Shown here: positions 33,084-45,477 of the stretch, in pieces
How the letters are laid out: each line of letters opens with the position of its first letter
Position numbering within the stretch: the stretch's first letter is position 1
Assembly (NCBI GenBank): GCA_942159475.1
Contig: OW804096.1
Coordinates: 111,884,194-111,948,193 of the forward strand
Direction of reading: 5' to 3'
Length of the DNA: 64,000 nucleotides
Origin: Sthenelais limicola
Taxonomy: Eukaryota > Annelida > Polychaeta > Phyllodocida > Sigalionidae
Notes under the pieces: model-generated
What the model was told of the DNA's origin: nothing
Databases searched by the model: none
Seen by the model: the letters and a program-made list of their open reading frames with translations, nothing else
Made by a program: the position numbers and the translations under genes

Positions 33084-35165
33084 CAGAGGGTTTATCTACA
33101 GGAAGGCCAACATCATTTACATTTTTTGAATATTAAAGGTCGTTGAAGTCAGTTAGAAATTAAAATATTGGTCAGTGAAATTTACACACGTTCGGAGGAT
33201 AGATCTATACATTATTCAGAGTACCATGAGGCCATGATTGTTTGGACCCATGCTTTTGTATGTGTGGGGAGACCAACATCGAAGCATTGGGTGTATGGTT
33301 GACACCACTCCTACAATCAACATCCTGGTCTAGACTTCATCGGGAATCATTTTCCTCTTGACCATGCTGGATATGGTGAACATCGGGAATTACGAAGCTC
33401 CTACCATTTTTGTGATGAACATATTTAATATTCTTTACATAACATTAAAAATTTTATTCGTTTGCAGAATGTCGAATTTTATTGAGCCATTGTCTGTCTA
33501 ATTATATAACACTGTGACTCTCCTGAACAGATTTTTCCGTGCTCAAATCGGAACTATAGATGATAGATGGTAATAATATAATCAACAAATATTCATTGAC
33601 GGCTAACTTCTTTTTATGGACCCTTCAGACTGCCGATTATTGACCGAATACATCAAACATTTACGCGTAGGATACAGTGAAAACAAAGAAAGAAAAGAAA
33701 TTCATGAAATTGTGAATCAGAATTAAATCAAAGTTATAGGAAGGACGTACATCAACTTAACATACATGTAGTATCACCTGAAATGCTTGAAATACTTACC
33801 TGAAATATACAATTATGTATATATTAGGGAGGAATGTATACACTTCCCTGGTTTAATGTAAAACCAACGTCAATTAACAGCAATGAGCATGGTTATATCA
33901 TGTTTTTTGGTGTTTCTGAGCGAAGCACTCTAGTTTAAGTGCCTCATTTAATGCTGATATCATCCCACCGTGACCTCCACGCTTCATTGGGCAGGCAGAA
34001 CTCAAAGCACCATCTGTCATCTACTCATGGAACCCGCATTTATTCTGATCGAACAAAATCGGGACTTTTCTGAACTCAGATTTCTCTCTGCAGGCATAAT
34101 CAGATATTCACTGCATTCGACATATGGTTGTATGCTAGTGACAAAGTTATTTCTATGCCACGAATTTCTATGTCTTATGAATGTATTAACTACAGACGAT
34201 ACTCTATCTAATACTCCACTTGTAGTATTCTGTGTGAGAATGTGATCAATGAACAAGACAAGAATGTCTCAATAGCAAATGCCGCTGGTGTAAATCCGGA
34301 TTTAATGGGGAATTAATAATTCAAACGGAGTAATTAATGATATAATGTTATATTTGCGATTTTCCGGTTGCGAATCGTTCTTATACTGAAATTGATCAAT
34401 GTGTTCCAGTGCCAATTTAAATCGGCATATTTTATTTTGTCGTCAGCAAAAGTGGTGAAGGCCATGGCATTATTCTTATATTATTTCGTATTATGTCACT
34501 AGAGCATGTCCCCCCAGAAAACTTGTTAAAACTAAGAGTGAAATGGTGCATTCTAGGGTCATTTTACATCATATTCCAGCAATCTGAAAGCATACTGGCC
34601 ATCGCGTTAATTGGTTGGGAAAGGAGGCTGTCATATAAAAAAACATGTATTATATAAATGAAAAAAAGTTTTATAGAACTTATAAATGCCGTTTCCATTC
34701 ACACTTTTTTTTCGATTATATAAAAATAATCGTACTTGTAATATTCAAGGAAAAAAATGGGCAACATAGATAAGGTTAAGGTGAGAAGAGGGCAATACAG
34801 ACAGGATCTCCCAATATTGGGCGAAGACTGGGTTGGCGGGGACGTCACTTATAATTATGAAAAGCCATATATGGCTTTTTCATTTTCTTATGAAAATGTG
34901 TGGGTGGGTGTCGTATTTCATCAAGCTTGGATGAATCCAATCGTTTGGCCGTTTTGGCAGTGATTGGTTATGTTATGGTACTATCAAACTGGTCCTTGAC
35001 TCTCAGAATCTGCCGGTTTAGGGGAAACACTTTTCATGTTGTTGGATCCCAATTAATGGAATGTTGGCAAACTATATTATATACCGTACTAAGTAACTAT
35101 TGTTCTAGAGCTTTTGTTTGGGTTGATCATTACTTTTTCCCAGTTTTATATTGATGGTACATTTG
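33084..35165. other. Non-coding stretch, no gene supported
   Basis: Frames at 33.97-34.25 kb are open on both strands. A GAAAAGCCATATATGGCTTT palindrome lies at about 34859. Nothing else recognised. Confidence 0.4.
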
Positions 35166-35183
35166 TTACGTAATGTTACGTAA
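35166..35183. promoter_or_regulatory. Paired TTACGTAA palindromes, 10-bp spacing
   Basis: TTACGTAA occurs at 35166-35173 and again at 35176-35183, one helical turn apart. This octamer is a good binding site for PAR-bZIP and C/EBP-type dimers. No promoter or exon lies close by, so regulatory use is conjecture. Confidence 0.4.
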
Positions 35184-36300
35184 CGTATATAAGTATACCA
35201 ATAGCATATCCATACTTTGGACCTTACAAATTTACAATTACCGTAGAATAGATCTATTCAGCATTAAATTGATAATTATAGTTTTTGTCACGGGACATTG
35301 GTCAATCATACGTTTCTTCATTTGAATGTTATCTATTAACTACCCAATTAATGTTAATCAAGGGTTTAATAGAAACCCAATGGTCCTGAATATCTATCTA
35401 AGGGATAACATGGAGCCGGCCTACAAGATGGCAGGACTGTAGTCATGCTCCATCCATATGTAATAGATGTGGCTGTCACTTTGAAGGGCTCTTCACCTAC
35501 ATCCTGGAAGTGCTAAATTGCTATTAGGTCGAATGAAGCCTAAGCAGTTTATGGTGCTCTATGTGTGCTGTCACTAAGCGATATGTTAATATGGTGAATT
35601 ATTAAGGGCCGAGCCACACTACGTTGTCATAACATTGAACCGCCTTCTAGATCTATATTTAAACACAAGGGCGGGCGGGAGTCTTACAAGGACAAGGGAA
35701 AGTCTTTGTAAGGATATTTTGGGAAAGAACCCAGATTTATCTATTGGCGAACGAATATAATTGGTCTACGAGAACTTCTAATGACCATAGATGGAGATGG
35801 TAGTTGGTGATTCTCATGGGAAATAGAATATTGATTAAAATAACTTACTGACTTGAATCGGAATGGATCCTAAAACGAGTATGGCGAGAAGAAATCGAGT
35901 ATGGCGAGAAGAAATCTAAACAGTGGGAAAATGCTTGTAATTAAAATCTCACTGTTTCACCGGGGTACAAACAACGTTCCAATTCACATTTTGATTTTTC
36001 TCAAACAAGTATAAATGAAAAGAATGCCACACGAAATATTTCATTGCTTGCTCAGCTGTTATGGAATGGTATCTGCGATCTTCAATATCAAATGAATTTT
36101 AATCTTCCGCTGTTTTAAACTTTTAGACTCGAAAAATGTGTTTTTCTTGATGTTCAAAAGAGATATAATGTAACTGTAAGTATATAATAAAAGGAAAATA
36201 CATGATGTGGTTTAAGGGTTTTCCAGTTAGAAAAAAACGTTTAGGTAGGGTAAGATTCTTGTAGATTGTTGTTGGTGGTGATAGTAGGTTGTGATGGGGC
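35184..36300. other. Non-coding stretch with 20-bp tandem duplication
   Basis: GAGTATGGCGAGAAGAAATC is present twice in perfect tandem at 35877-35896 and 35897-35916. No gene seen. Confidence 0.6.
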
Positions 36301-39300
36301 GGAGGGGGGGGGGGTTGTGGAATTTGAAAAGGTTTTCGCCTCATTTATCTATTCTATGAGTATATACAATGCTGTATTTGTGATGCACTGCCGCTTTTAC
36401 ACACCTATCCTTGAATGCAGTATGTGTCATGAACACGTTTTATCATGTCTGACAGGTTGAGCTAAGAGCGTGAATCAAGACATTTGTCATTGTTACATGC
36501 ATCATAGCCTCACTCATTAATCTTAATAACATGTTTATGTTGCGCGGCTACCTATTGTATTATTTCTAGTACATCTTTATATATCCTCGGACATGCGAAT
36601 GCTGGAGTAACATTTTACTACTACCCACAGGAAGAGTGGCTCAAGGTTGGAAGCTATGGCATAACAGTCATTCTCTTCTGTGTGCAATCAACCATAACCC
36701 ATGGTAAACTTTTAAAAGCTAGAAAGTGATTAGCTCATTAAGCATGAGGGGGCATAAAAAAGGGTTCTTTTCCCCCTCTTACATCATTCAAAGCATTCTA
36801 AATGTAGAAATATCTTTTTTTAGAAGAATAAGGGACGTTATGGTTTCTAAAGCTGCATAATGGAATGATGGAATAATGAAATTTATTTCCAGACATGATT
36901 TCGAAATTATATGACATTTCCCTCACACTCCTACGTCTCTATTTCTCGCCCTCTCACCTATCTCTCCCTCTTTCTCCTCTCTCCCTATATCTCATGCATT
37001 TCCTCCAAATTTCTTTATATCCATGCTTGATTGTGACCTGTTGCCATATGTCACATATATCAATATTAAATAGCAAAATGTCTAACTTGAGGATATTGAT
37101 ATGGAATTTCTAGTGTGGACGGAATCCCTTGTGGGAATGGAATTCCCCATGGGGACTCCCCACTGGCACTAATGGGAACATCATATACAAACTTAGTAGA
37201 ATACACCTTTACAAATACTCACTACAAGGAGTATTTTGGCCCGATATTGTGTGTAGAATATCGGGCATGATCCAGCAACATATTTGTAAACATAAGTAGC
37301 AAAATGTTTACCATAATTAATGCAACCAGTAGACATGTAACTTGACTGTGCCCCTGCCACGTTTCCTATGTGGAAACGGAATAGATGATGAAGACTGGTA
37401 GAACACAGCCAAAACTATTAACAGTAAACCACTGTAACCGCTGACAGTAATATCAAGGAATGTTATCGACAACTGTCACTGTTACATGTACATGTTACTG
37501 ACATAGTTGTAAAATTATCTAACAGTTTCAATGTGAGGGGTTGGACCTGCACATGACAGCGGTCACATGTAGTTGTAAACATAAGGATCAGAAATGGGGG
37601 ATACATCACGTCACGATACACGATGTAGGTACACATTTGTAAACTGCTACCAGACTTGGCGCATAAAACTATGATGAATATTTCAGTGTCGGGACTGCGT
37701 GACTTCCATTAGTGTTTTCGTCAGTGAAAGATAGGCAAGTGATTACCGGATGACAGCTTGGAGGAGGAACAGTCATGTAAACTTCGTTCTCAGTGTTGTC
37801 TCTGTTAACTTGCAATTATAGAACCCACCAAAGGTGCCGACAAATGGCCTCTCTAAATATAAATTACATTTTACCTAACCACTCAGCCGAAAACCCACGG
37901 AGAATGGTAAGCGTGTTCTATAAGAATAGCTGAAAGTTGATCTATCATCCCGGATACTAATGTAATAAATAGATAAAAGTTCAACCAGAAGACAAAATTG
38001 ATATAATAAGTATCTTTGTACTGAGTCTTTTTAACTGTTAGTGAATTAGTATTGACCTTCGTCTTCAAGGCAAATCATTTTAAGTCAGTCAAGAGTTATT
38101 CTCCTGTTTACGTTATTTTATGTTTGCATACAAGGGGTACACGCAGTCGGTCTAGCACAAACATTCACAAGGTGACACTGAATAAAATATATAGAAGTTG
38201 ATATAAACCAACATTGTTTTCATACCTTGCTCTATCAATTATTCAATTGATGGGAGCCGACAATGGTGTGAAACATGATGTTCGAATAGCAGAACCACAC
38301 CATCAAAGTTAGGGCCTATAATATGATTGATAATCTGAGAGGTATGCTACAGCATCATGCGCATTGATCAAATCAAGACCATGAAAGTATGATTTCATAG
38401 GGAATATGAAGTGTAGTGGTATAGCAAACTACCTTTAATTTTAAACATTTAATGTCAGGAATCCAGACGTCGTAGTCAAGGAAGCCTGTAAATATTGGTT
38501 GACGTTCATGTGTTGATTAGGCGTTGGGATCTAGTCGAGCCAGGGAAGCTGTTTCATTTTTAACCATTGCAACCATGGAGGGGTCGATATTCCATGTCAG
38601 TTTTTATTGATTTGAATCAAAGGAAGTGAACTAATGGCATCTAATAAATCTATATGTTTGACCGCACATGCGTTGTTAGGAATTCTAATTTTAATTATAG
38701 AAAGATGGAGTTAATTTAAAAATTATGACTTCCATACAAATTCATAATATCTTTTTACACTGTTGTTTGCTTTGCGGTTCTCTCTCAAATGTCATTTTGA
38801 TCATGATTTGGTCTAAGAATGCTTTATTTGTCACAGATTAATTGATCCCAGTTAAACAGACAAAAAGGGAATATAGTTTGAGCTTTCATAAATTTTACCA
38901 GAACCTTTACAGTAATTGACTTCTCAGGCAAACTCCATGCAGTAGTAAATGTGCAGCTTCATACTATCGCCATATACATCCAGGTTGGGTGTATATTCGT
39001 GCAGTCGAGATGCCGACATGGTTGGCTTTAGGAGGAGGGACATTATCTTGCTCTTCGCCCATGTACACAGTCATCCATTAGCCCTACACGTCCTAACCTT
39101 CTCCATCACTTGTCGCTATCCACCCCTCATCTCTCATCCCAACAATCGTTCCTCAGCGTTACATTCAAGCTGATGGGAGGTGCTCTCTGTAGTATCACCG
39201 ATGACGTCACAAGCTATGTGACCTGAATTAAAAACACCATTGATGGTCACTGGCGTGGATATATTGAGAGAACCCAGAAAAAAATACTTACAACTTTAAA

Positions 39301-40778
39301 CATGGCTTGAATACAAACCAAATCTCTTTTTTGCCCACTAAGGTCATTCGGGTAGATGTAGAAACAAATGCATTTTGAAGTTTGTTTCTTCGCTGGTTAA
39401 ATGTTTAACTATATTCCAGCCTCATACCATATTCTAAATTCCATCGACTTCACAATTTGATTCGTTCTATATCCTTTCGTTTCTGTCGAACCGATGTCAA
39501 GTCTCACAGTTACTTTGCATACTATTGTGCTATACGTATGTTGTGGCAGACAACTGCTTCGCTGGCACCATTGACGTCCCAAGAAAAAATCAGGATTTGT
39601 TTTTCTGTCTAGATCTAATGACGTCATGAATGTTTCGCCTATGTGTGTTTCTCTCTCAACGAGAATGGTTCCGCATGCACCCAGTCATAAATAAGGTGTT
39701 CGCCCAGTGATGGGCATGCAACGAAGGAATTGGGGATTCACATATAAATATTTTACACTATGAACAGAGTAATGGACCCGTTTGATCTCACTCGGCCTTA
39801 TTGTATAAGGGCTTCCGGAAATATAGATAGGAAGAAACTTGCACCAAAACTATTATGCATCTGTGAGTCCAGAAATGATTTCTCCTGTCAGTTCATTATT
39901 TTGTGATGGTATCTTTATGAACTCGAAGCTTAATGGATACATATCTATGGCGTTTTATGACCGTTAACACTCTGTTATTTGCCTTTCTCCTGGCGTAAAT
40001 GTCAAATTGAGAATTCGTCAGCTCATAACATATGACCCACTAATTAGACTTCCAAATTACTCACTTGCTGAATTGTACGCGGATGATTAAAGAAAGGTGA
40101 TAACGTCAGTTGTGATCATTCAGTTTGTTCTTTATAAACATTGGTTCATTACTCTGGTGGTATACATAATATTAAATAATGAGATTATGAGAATATATGT
40201 AATGAATATAATAATATAATATGATAAAAAATAAAATGACTAAGGATGTCTCCAGCTCCATCCCTCCCCCCATCCCCCCACCCACCCACCTAGCGCGATC
40301 ACCCAGCTTCACATCTCCCATTCTGGTTTAAGCCGGAACACCATGAATATTCCATATACCCAGACGGGTTTGGAAATCCAAAAAGATCACTGAATGATTC
40401 ATTATGATAATTCGTCCAGTGAATTTGTATCAGCCTTAGTGACAACGTGTGTTTTCCTTAGCCTGACGTGGCCGGACAACCTATGATTAAATTTGGATTG
40501 CATCGATGCTCCATTATTCCCCACAGACACAGGACCAGGGCCATTCGTAAATTGCTTTTTCTCGTATTCCTACCGTCCTTGCTTTACTGTCCGTACTGGA
40601 ACTGTACCTCTTAGGCAGCGTCCCTCCTGTAAGTTTTAATTCAACAATGTCAGTAAATACCGTATGATAGCACAGGGCTCTCGGCGGGATTCTCCACGGG
40701 GCTCTCTGAGACTTGTTTAATATGTTTTCAGTGATATCTGATGACATATGATCAAATTTTATGCACATAATTATAACT
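36301..40778. other. Long non-coding stretch, nothing firmly recognised
   Basis: It begins with an 11-G run at 36304-36314. It holds a CCCGATATT/AATATCGGG hairpin (37240-37266) and CRE octamers at 39202-39209 and 39619-39626. Frames at 39.4-39.6 and 40.5-40.8 kb (minus) are open but have no motifs or splice context. Confidence 0.4.
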
Positions 40779-40893
40779 CGCCGGCAATAATCGAAAATTT
40801 ATTGGGCTTGATTCGTCCACATAAGCACTCTGCTTATGGCATCGTGCTTATGTGGACGAATCTCGTCCAATAAATTTTCGATTATAGCCGGAT
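40779..40893. repeat. Foldback palindrome P4 with GA/ATA apex
   Basis: Arms of about 45-50 nt (left with CGAAAATTTATTGG and GATTCGTCCACATAAGCAC, right the complement) are centred on 40836. On the minus strand the apex reads GA-TGCC-ATA-AGCA-GA: three Watson-Crick pairs plus a wobble or mismatch, an ATA loop one transition from GTA, and an intact tandem GA/GA mismatch (plus-strand TC at 40829-40830 and 40842-40843). Confidence 0.92.
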
Positions 40894-43290
40894 TAAAATC
40901 ACATGAACTCTTCAATAGGAAGAAGAAACTTGATTACAAAACAACAGGAAATAACACTTTCAAAAGCCTGACATAAGTTTATAATGACTGACAGTGGTCG
41001 GCATAGAACTATGGACTGAACAGTTATAATTGGTTTGATATTTCTTTCCCTCATTATTTCTTCTATTTCATTTCACGCAGAACTGTCTTTTGTAGTGGTA
41101 TAGGATCATTGGTAGAAGTTACTCCGACTTTAATGTCCCCCACCGGTAATTTATACCCACATTATTCGGGAATACTATACACCATAAAACACAATATATC
41201 ACTTATAATTAGCGACCCCACATTCATCTTTCATCAGAAGACTGTTACTTGTTCAGTTATTAAGGTGTGTGACCTACATAATTTAATTCATTATATATTC
41301 ATATACAGTATCCCTAACCCTAACGTGAAACGTAAGGGAACTCAGATCAGAACTGGTGAAAATCAGTCAAAAGTGATGTCTTGGCGCATTCTCCCCAGAC
41401 ACACTGCCATGTTTCGCCTATATCTTGGAGTAATATAATATTACTCAAAGCCTATATACAGTAGCTATTCGAGACCGGGTTTCTGGTCACTGTAGCTATC
41501 CTATATCCATGAGAAAGGAAAGAATAGATAGTAAGAAGTACCAGGGATGAGATCACGTCAATACCAAATAGTTATCTCTATCGTATTACAATAGGTACTC
41601 ATGAAAGGTCATGGAATGTACTGATGGATACGTCGATGGAAATATAATGTACTTCTGATTTGTACAGGTACCGAAACAGTAAATCAATACCAGGTGTGGG
41701 TATATATATGCGAGAACATATTTATATATTTACTCACTATATGTGCCGGGAGAGCGTTCGTTTCTTTGGTTATTTGCATAAAGGGTTTGGGATTTCATCC
41801 CTGTACCCCGACAGGCTAGTGATGAATTAGGATATGGTGAAATGAAGTTAATCTGGCGTTAGGAGTGATGGATGTGTGTATTCGGGCAGTTAGATGGCGG
41901 TCAAACAAACCATTGTCAACCCCCGACATTGATGAATTCTCCGCGGATCTACTTCTATTATGCGTTAAGCCTAGCATATGGAGTTCCTTCGAACCTTCAC
42001 ATACAGAGATCTCCAACCTGAACCTACTGCAAAAAAGAGAGGCTTTCAACTGGAGTAGATTGTGGGTGTCTCACTTGGCATTAAATTTGCAGCTGCTAGT
42101 TTCCATTAAGGTTTAATGGTTAAGTGATAGTTGAATATCAAACAATTTGATCGTTTATACAACTTGTCATAGGATAAGATTGAGGCGAGGTGAAACAATC
42201 GTGGCGTACATAACAGCCAGATGTTTACTTATGTAATTTATATAAATATAATGGAAATGAAACATCATATTCACATTCTCAAGGAGTGTTAGGGTACTAT
42301 TGTAAAATGATTAAGGCGACGCATGAAATATAACAACTCGGATTGTTATGCGTATTTTTGAAATAAAGATGAAATAAAGATTTTGTAATGTAATGTGGCC
42401 AATAAAAATATCTAAAAAAAAAAGTGGCCAACATCTTTCTCAAATAGTTAAAATCCCGCCCCCCCCCCCCCCCCTCACCTCTTCACATACTGCTGTATTG
42501 CATGCTTCCGTATATTACAACTTCTGCTAATTCTTCGTTTTATTTCCTTATTTATAGTAATCTATCCTCCGAAAATGTTCTTGGTCTGAAGGATTGCCAT
42601 GAATGTAAGAATAGAGACCATACATTATTCTGGTGGAAGCTGCTACCCATCCATCATACAACTCATTAGTGTATCCTACTTTGGCGCCAGCCATGCATGT
42701 ATATCAGCACTGTTAATGTACTAACTGCATCTCCTATTATCTACGTATACGCTAGGGTGCCCCTCACAAACACTTGCCCATCACTCTACTTGCGCACTTG
42801 TTCATCTTCCCATCTCTTCCACACAACAGGGTTTCTTATAAGTTATAGGGCTTTCTTATACTGTGTCATCCTCCCAAGCCAGGACGAGACTCTCAAATCT
42901 ACGCTTGATAGAGTAAGCGAAAGGAAAGACTGTCCTGAGTTCGGAGGATGATACTGTGCCTGCCTCCTTGATAGTTGCTTTCACTTGTCTATTTATTCAT
43001 GCTATTCTCATGTTTATCTACATCTCCCATTCTGATGATGTATATCACTGTTTTTTTGTATAATATATAGGTATCAAATAACCAAAGACCTGTGGACTCC
43101 CGATATTTTGTTCATTACAGCCGATAGTTTTTTGAACGAGGTTCACCAGAGGCACCTCGTTCTTACCAATGTCTTTTTCCTGGACTGACCTCAAGGACGT
43201 AATTCCAACCTTGACTTCATTAAATAAGTTTTAAAGGTGTTTTCTTTGGCCCAGCCTTTGTGATCGAGTGGGCGATAATGGGGGCTTCGA
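40894..43290. other. Non-coding stretch, no gene supported
   Basis: A GAGTAATATAATATTACTC palindrome lies near 41426. A 16-C run lies at 42459-42474. Frames at 41.8-42.1 kb overlap on both strands. Nothing else recognised. Confidence 0.4.
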
Positions 43291-43490
43291 CAAATTTAGA
43301 ACATGCAGGCTGGCAGGTAGACTCTTGTACAGTCCCACACTATGGCTGGAGCAAGGGTCCAGAAAGCATACCGCTGGATTGGGTTGTGTTGTGATCTGGC
43401 TTTTAGGCTAGTTGCTTGTATAAATAAAGAAAAACAGTTGCCGACGAGGTCCCATCCACGCACCCTACCACCTCCACCCAACCCCCACCC

Positions 43491-43523
43491 CTAGCGCTGC
43501 TCAGTGCGTAGGCACTGAGCAGC
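43491..43523. repeat. Short GTA-loop palindrome P5
   Basis: GCTGCTCAGTGC-GTAG-GCACTGAGCAGC: a 12-bp perfect stem with a C-GTA-G apex. No flanking GA/GA mismatch. Only partly like P1-P4. Confidence 0.8.
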
Positions 43524-43596
43524 GGCCTATGCAGTGGCGCTAGCGGCGGTATTGGGAGACACCATTTTCGGCGCTTGTTGATATATTTCGCGGCAA

Positions 43597-43689
43597 TGGC
43601 CGTCCATTCGAATCTTCCCGACGGGATCTATCAAGCTATACCTGACTCTAGCGTTGTATATAGACAATATTGTTCCAGTAATCACTAGC
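43597..43689 (+). CDS. Short ORF in CpG island, 30 codons
   Basis: ATG at 43597 sits in a good Kozak-like context (GCGGCAATGG) and opens MAVHSNLPDGIYQAIPDSSV and about ten more residues before TAG. It could be an upstream ORF, the start of a first coding exon, or chance. No clear donor was found. Confidence 0.22.
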
Positions 43690-44317
43690 TAATATCGTTG
43701 CTTACTAATATACGGTAGTTCTCACACCTGACACAAAGCTGAATGAGCATTTATTTCGTTGGCAGAGAAAGCAGCAATTCCCTTTTCTTCTACTATGTAC
43801 GAAGGACCGTGATAACGGGTACGACTGTTTTAGAGAGAATTTTAGAGAGGAGCCGGTGGCGGCTTTTTTCAAAAGCGGTAGTCGTGGGAGAGTCCAGGGT
43901 CATGGACTAGCTGGCAGGGAGCACTGAAGCATAACCAGTATACACACACCATACACACAGTGTCCAGGGTCGCCAAGGGAGGGAGTCCCAAACCACCGTT
44001 TTACTTTCCCTTAGTCAAGAGGAATACTGAACCTGGGGTGTATAGTAATAGCAGGACGGTTATCGCAGGCTGGACCAATCGCGCCAATTCCCACCTTTTG
44101 TAGGCAAAAGCGTAGCTTCTTCTAAAACATTATGAACGGTGCCCCATACACCAATTCTAACGCCACTAAGACCTGGACCGCCTATATTTCACTTTTCTTC
44201 CGTTTTTTCCCCGGGTTCGTCCGCCACCGCCCGCAAAAACACATACCTTTGAACTACCTATACCGATCAAGACAGTCAGAATTACTGAACAGGTCGGTGT
44301 AAAAAACTTCGAAAATT

Positions 44318-44368
44318 ATGACCAACGATCCGTTAAATGATTCGAACTGCCCACCATTACGTCCATCG
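44318..44368 (+). CDS. Candidate first coding exon (17 codons)
   Basis: ATG at 44318 is followed by MTNDPLNDSNCPPLRPS and then TCG|GTAAGC, a strong donor at a codon boundary (phase 0). It lies at the downstream part of the CpG-rich island. If unspliced, the same frame continues to TAA at 44540 (74 codons, Lys-rich end), so an intronless reading is also possible. The product is unknown. The nearest exon-like segment downstream is 47255-47306. Confidence 0.35.
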
Positions 44369-44860
44369 GTAAGCGTGCATAAGGATTTCCATAGGGACTT
44401 GTCTCCTCTGCGTGTGCGCGATGCTCTCGTTGTGGGTTCACTTCCGCCAACTCAAACAGTCACGCTCGTCAATGGTGTAAAAAATAAACGTAAAAAATCT
44501 TGGATTATAGCATTGAAAAAAGTAACAAAATATATTATCTAATTGTCTGCGTCGTCGTATGGCTCTGCCATAGATCGGCGGCAGACATAGCCAGGCAAAA
44601 CACTTGACAACCCTTTTGAGCAGGACGGTGGGCACATATGAATGCTGTCAGTCAACAATTTATAAGGTTAACTATAAGCAACTAATTTATCACAGGAAAC
44701 AAATATTCTCAATGATTCTGGCGGCTAAACTTCTCTGGATAGCTAGTGTCACCATTACTTAGAATCACCTGTAGAAACCCACCCTCGGTTGGTCCGATGA
44801 CCACCGAGGTTCACTACATATAGATATATTTCTTGTTTTGTTTCTTATTTAGGTAACTTG

Positions 44861-45002
44861 ATATTATGATTCAGTAACTAGTTCAAGCATTATAGTAATG
44901 TCTTTGAGTTGTCATATGGTTGATGGTACAGATATTTTGCACGATTTAATATCCCAAAGAATGAATTAATCCATTTATTGCATTGTTTCATTGTTTTTAA
45001 AC
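44861..45002 (+). repeat. Dispersed copy of the 56.9-58.1-kb repeat unit
   Basis: ACTTGATATTATGATTCAGT and AACTAGTTCAAGCATTATA match 57935-57975. GAGTTGTCATATGGTTGATG and GAATGAATTAATCCATTTAT match the copy at 24.5 kb. The end runs into a CT microsatellite. Confidence 0.8.
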
Positions 45003-45005
45003 TCC

Positions 45006-45017
45006 ATCTCCCTGCCT

Positions 45018-45052
<35 letters not shown>
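45006..45052. repeat. CT microsatellite
   Basis: CTCC steps pass into about 15 perfect CT steps. Confidence 0.97.
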
Positions 45053-45055
<3 letters not shown>

Positions 45056-45477
45056 ATCCAACCAACACAGTATGATCGGTCGGACGACGATTCTTGTTGT
45101 TTCATATTCCCTAACGCCCCTCTCTGGGGAAGAAAATTTGGGAACCCAATAAATGTTCTTGTCTCATCCGTCTCGAGGGAATATTTGTGAGTTTAGAACA
45201 TAAACACGTGCTGCTCGAGGTCTATGATTCAGTCTGAGTGTTGTCTGTATTGATGAAGATTTTTTTTGTTCTGTCTCGCTCTATGACTCAGACATATTGC
45301 CTATCACGCTAACGTTACACATCATTATAATGACTTTCCATCCTCCTCTTAATTTCATAATGATTGGTCAGCCTCATTTGAACAAACATTTAAATATTAA
45401 GTAAGCACGTTGTATATTAACATATTATTATTACATATTATTAACAATTATACGTTAATATGTAGTAGTATAGCTCT
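45053..45477. other. Non-coding stretch, no gene seen
   Basis: Nothing recognised. Confidence 0.5.

Larger units (their letters stand above)
43297..44640. promoter_or_regulatory. CpG- and GC-rich island, promoter-like
   Basis: CpG is frequent here (GCGGCGG, TTCGCGG, CCGCCACCGCCCGC) while the surrounding tens of kilobases are AT-rich and CpG-poor. Within it are a CCAAT-type word (GGACCAATCGCGCC, about 44070), a strong-context ATG (GCGGCAATGG at 43597) and a candidate first exon at 44318. This is the best promoter candidate in the window. No TATA box or initiator can be fixed. Confidence 0.45.

Noticed and set aside
41312..41324. Interstitial telomere repeat (CCCTAA)n
   Set aside because: Only two units; expected by chance in a window this size.
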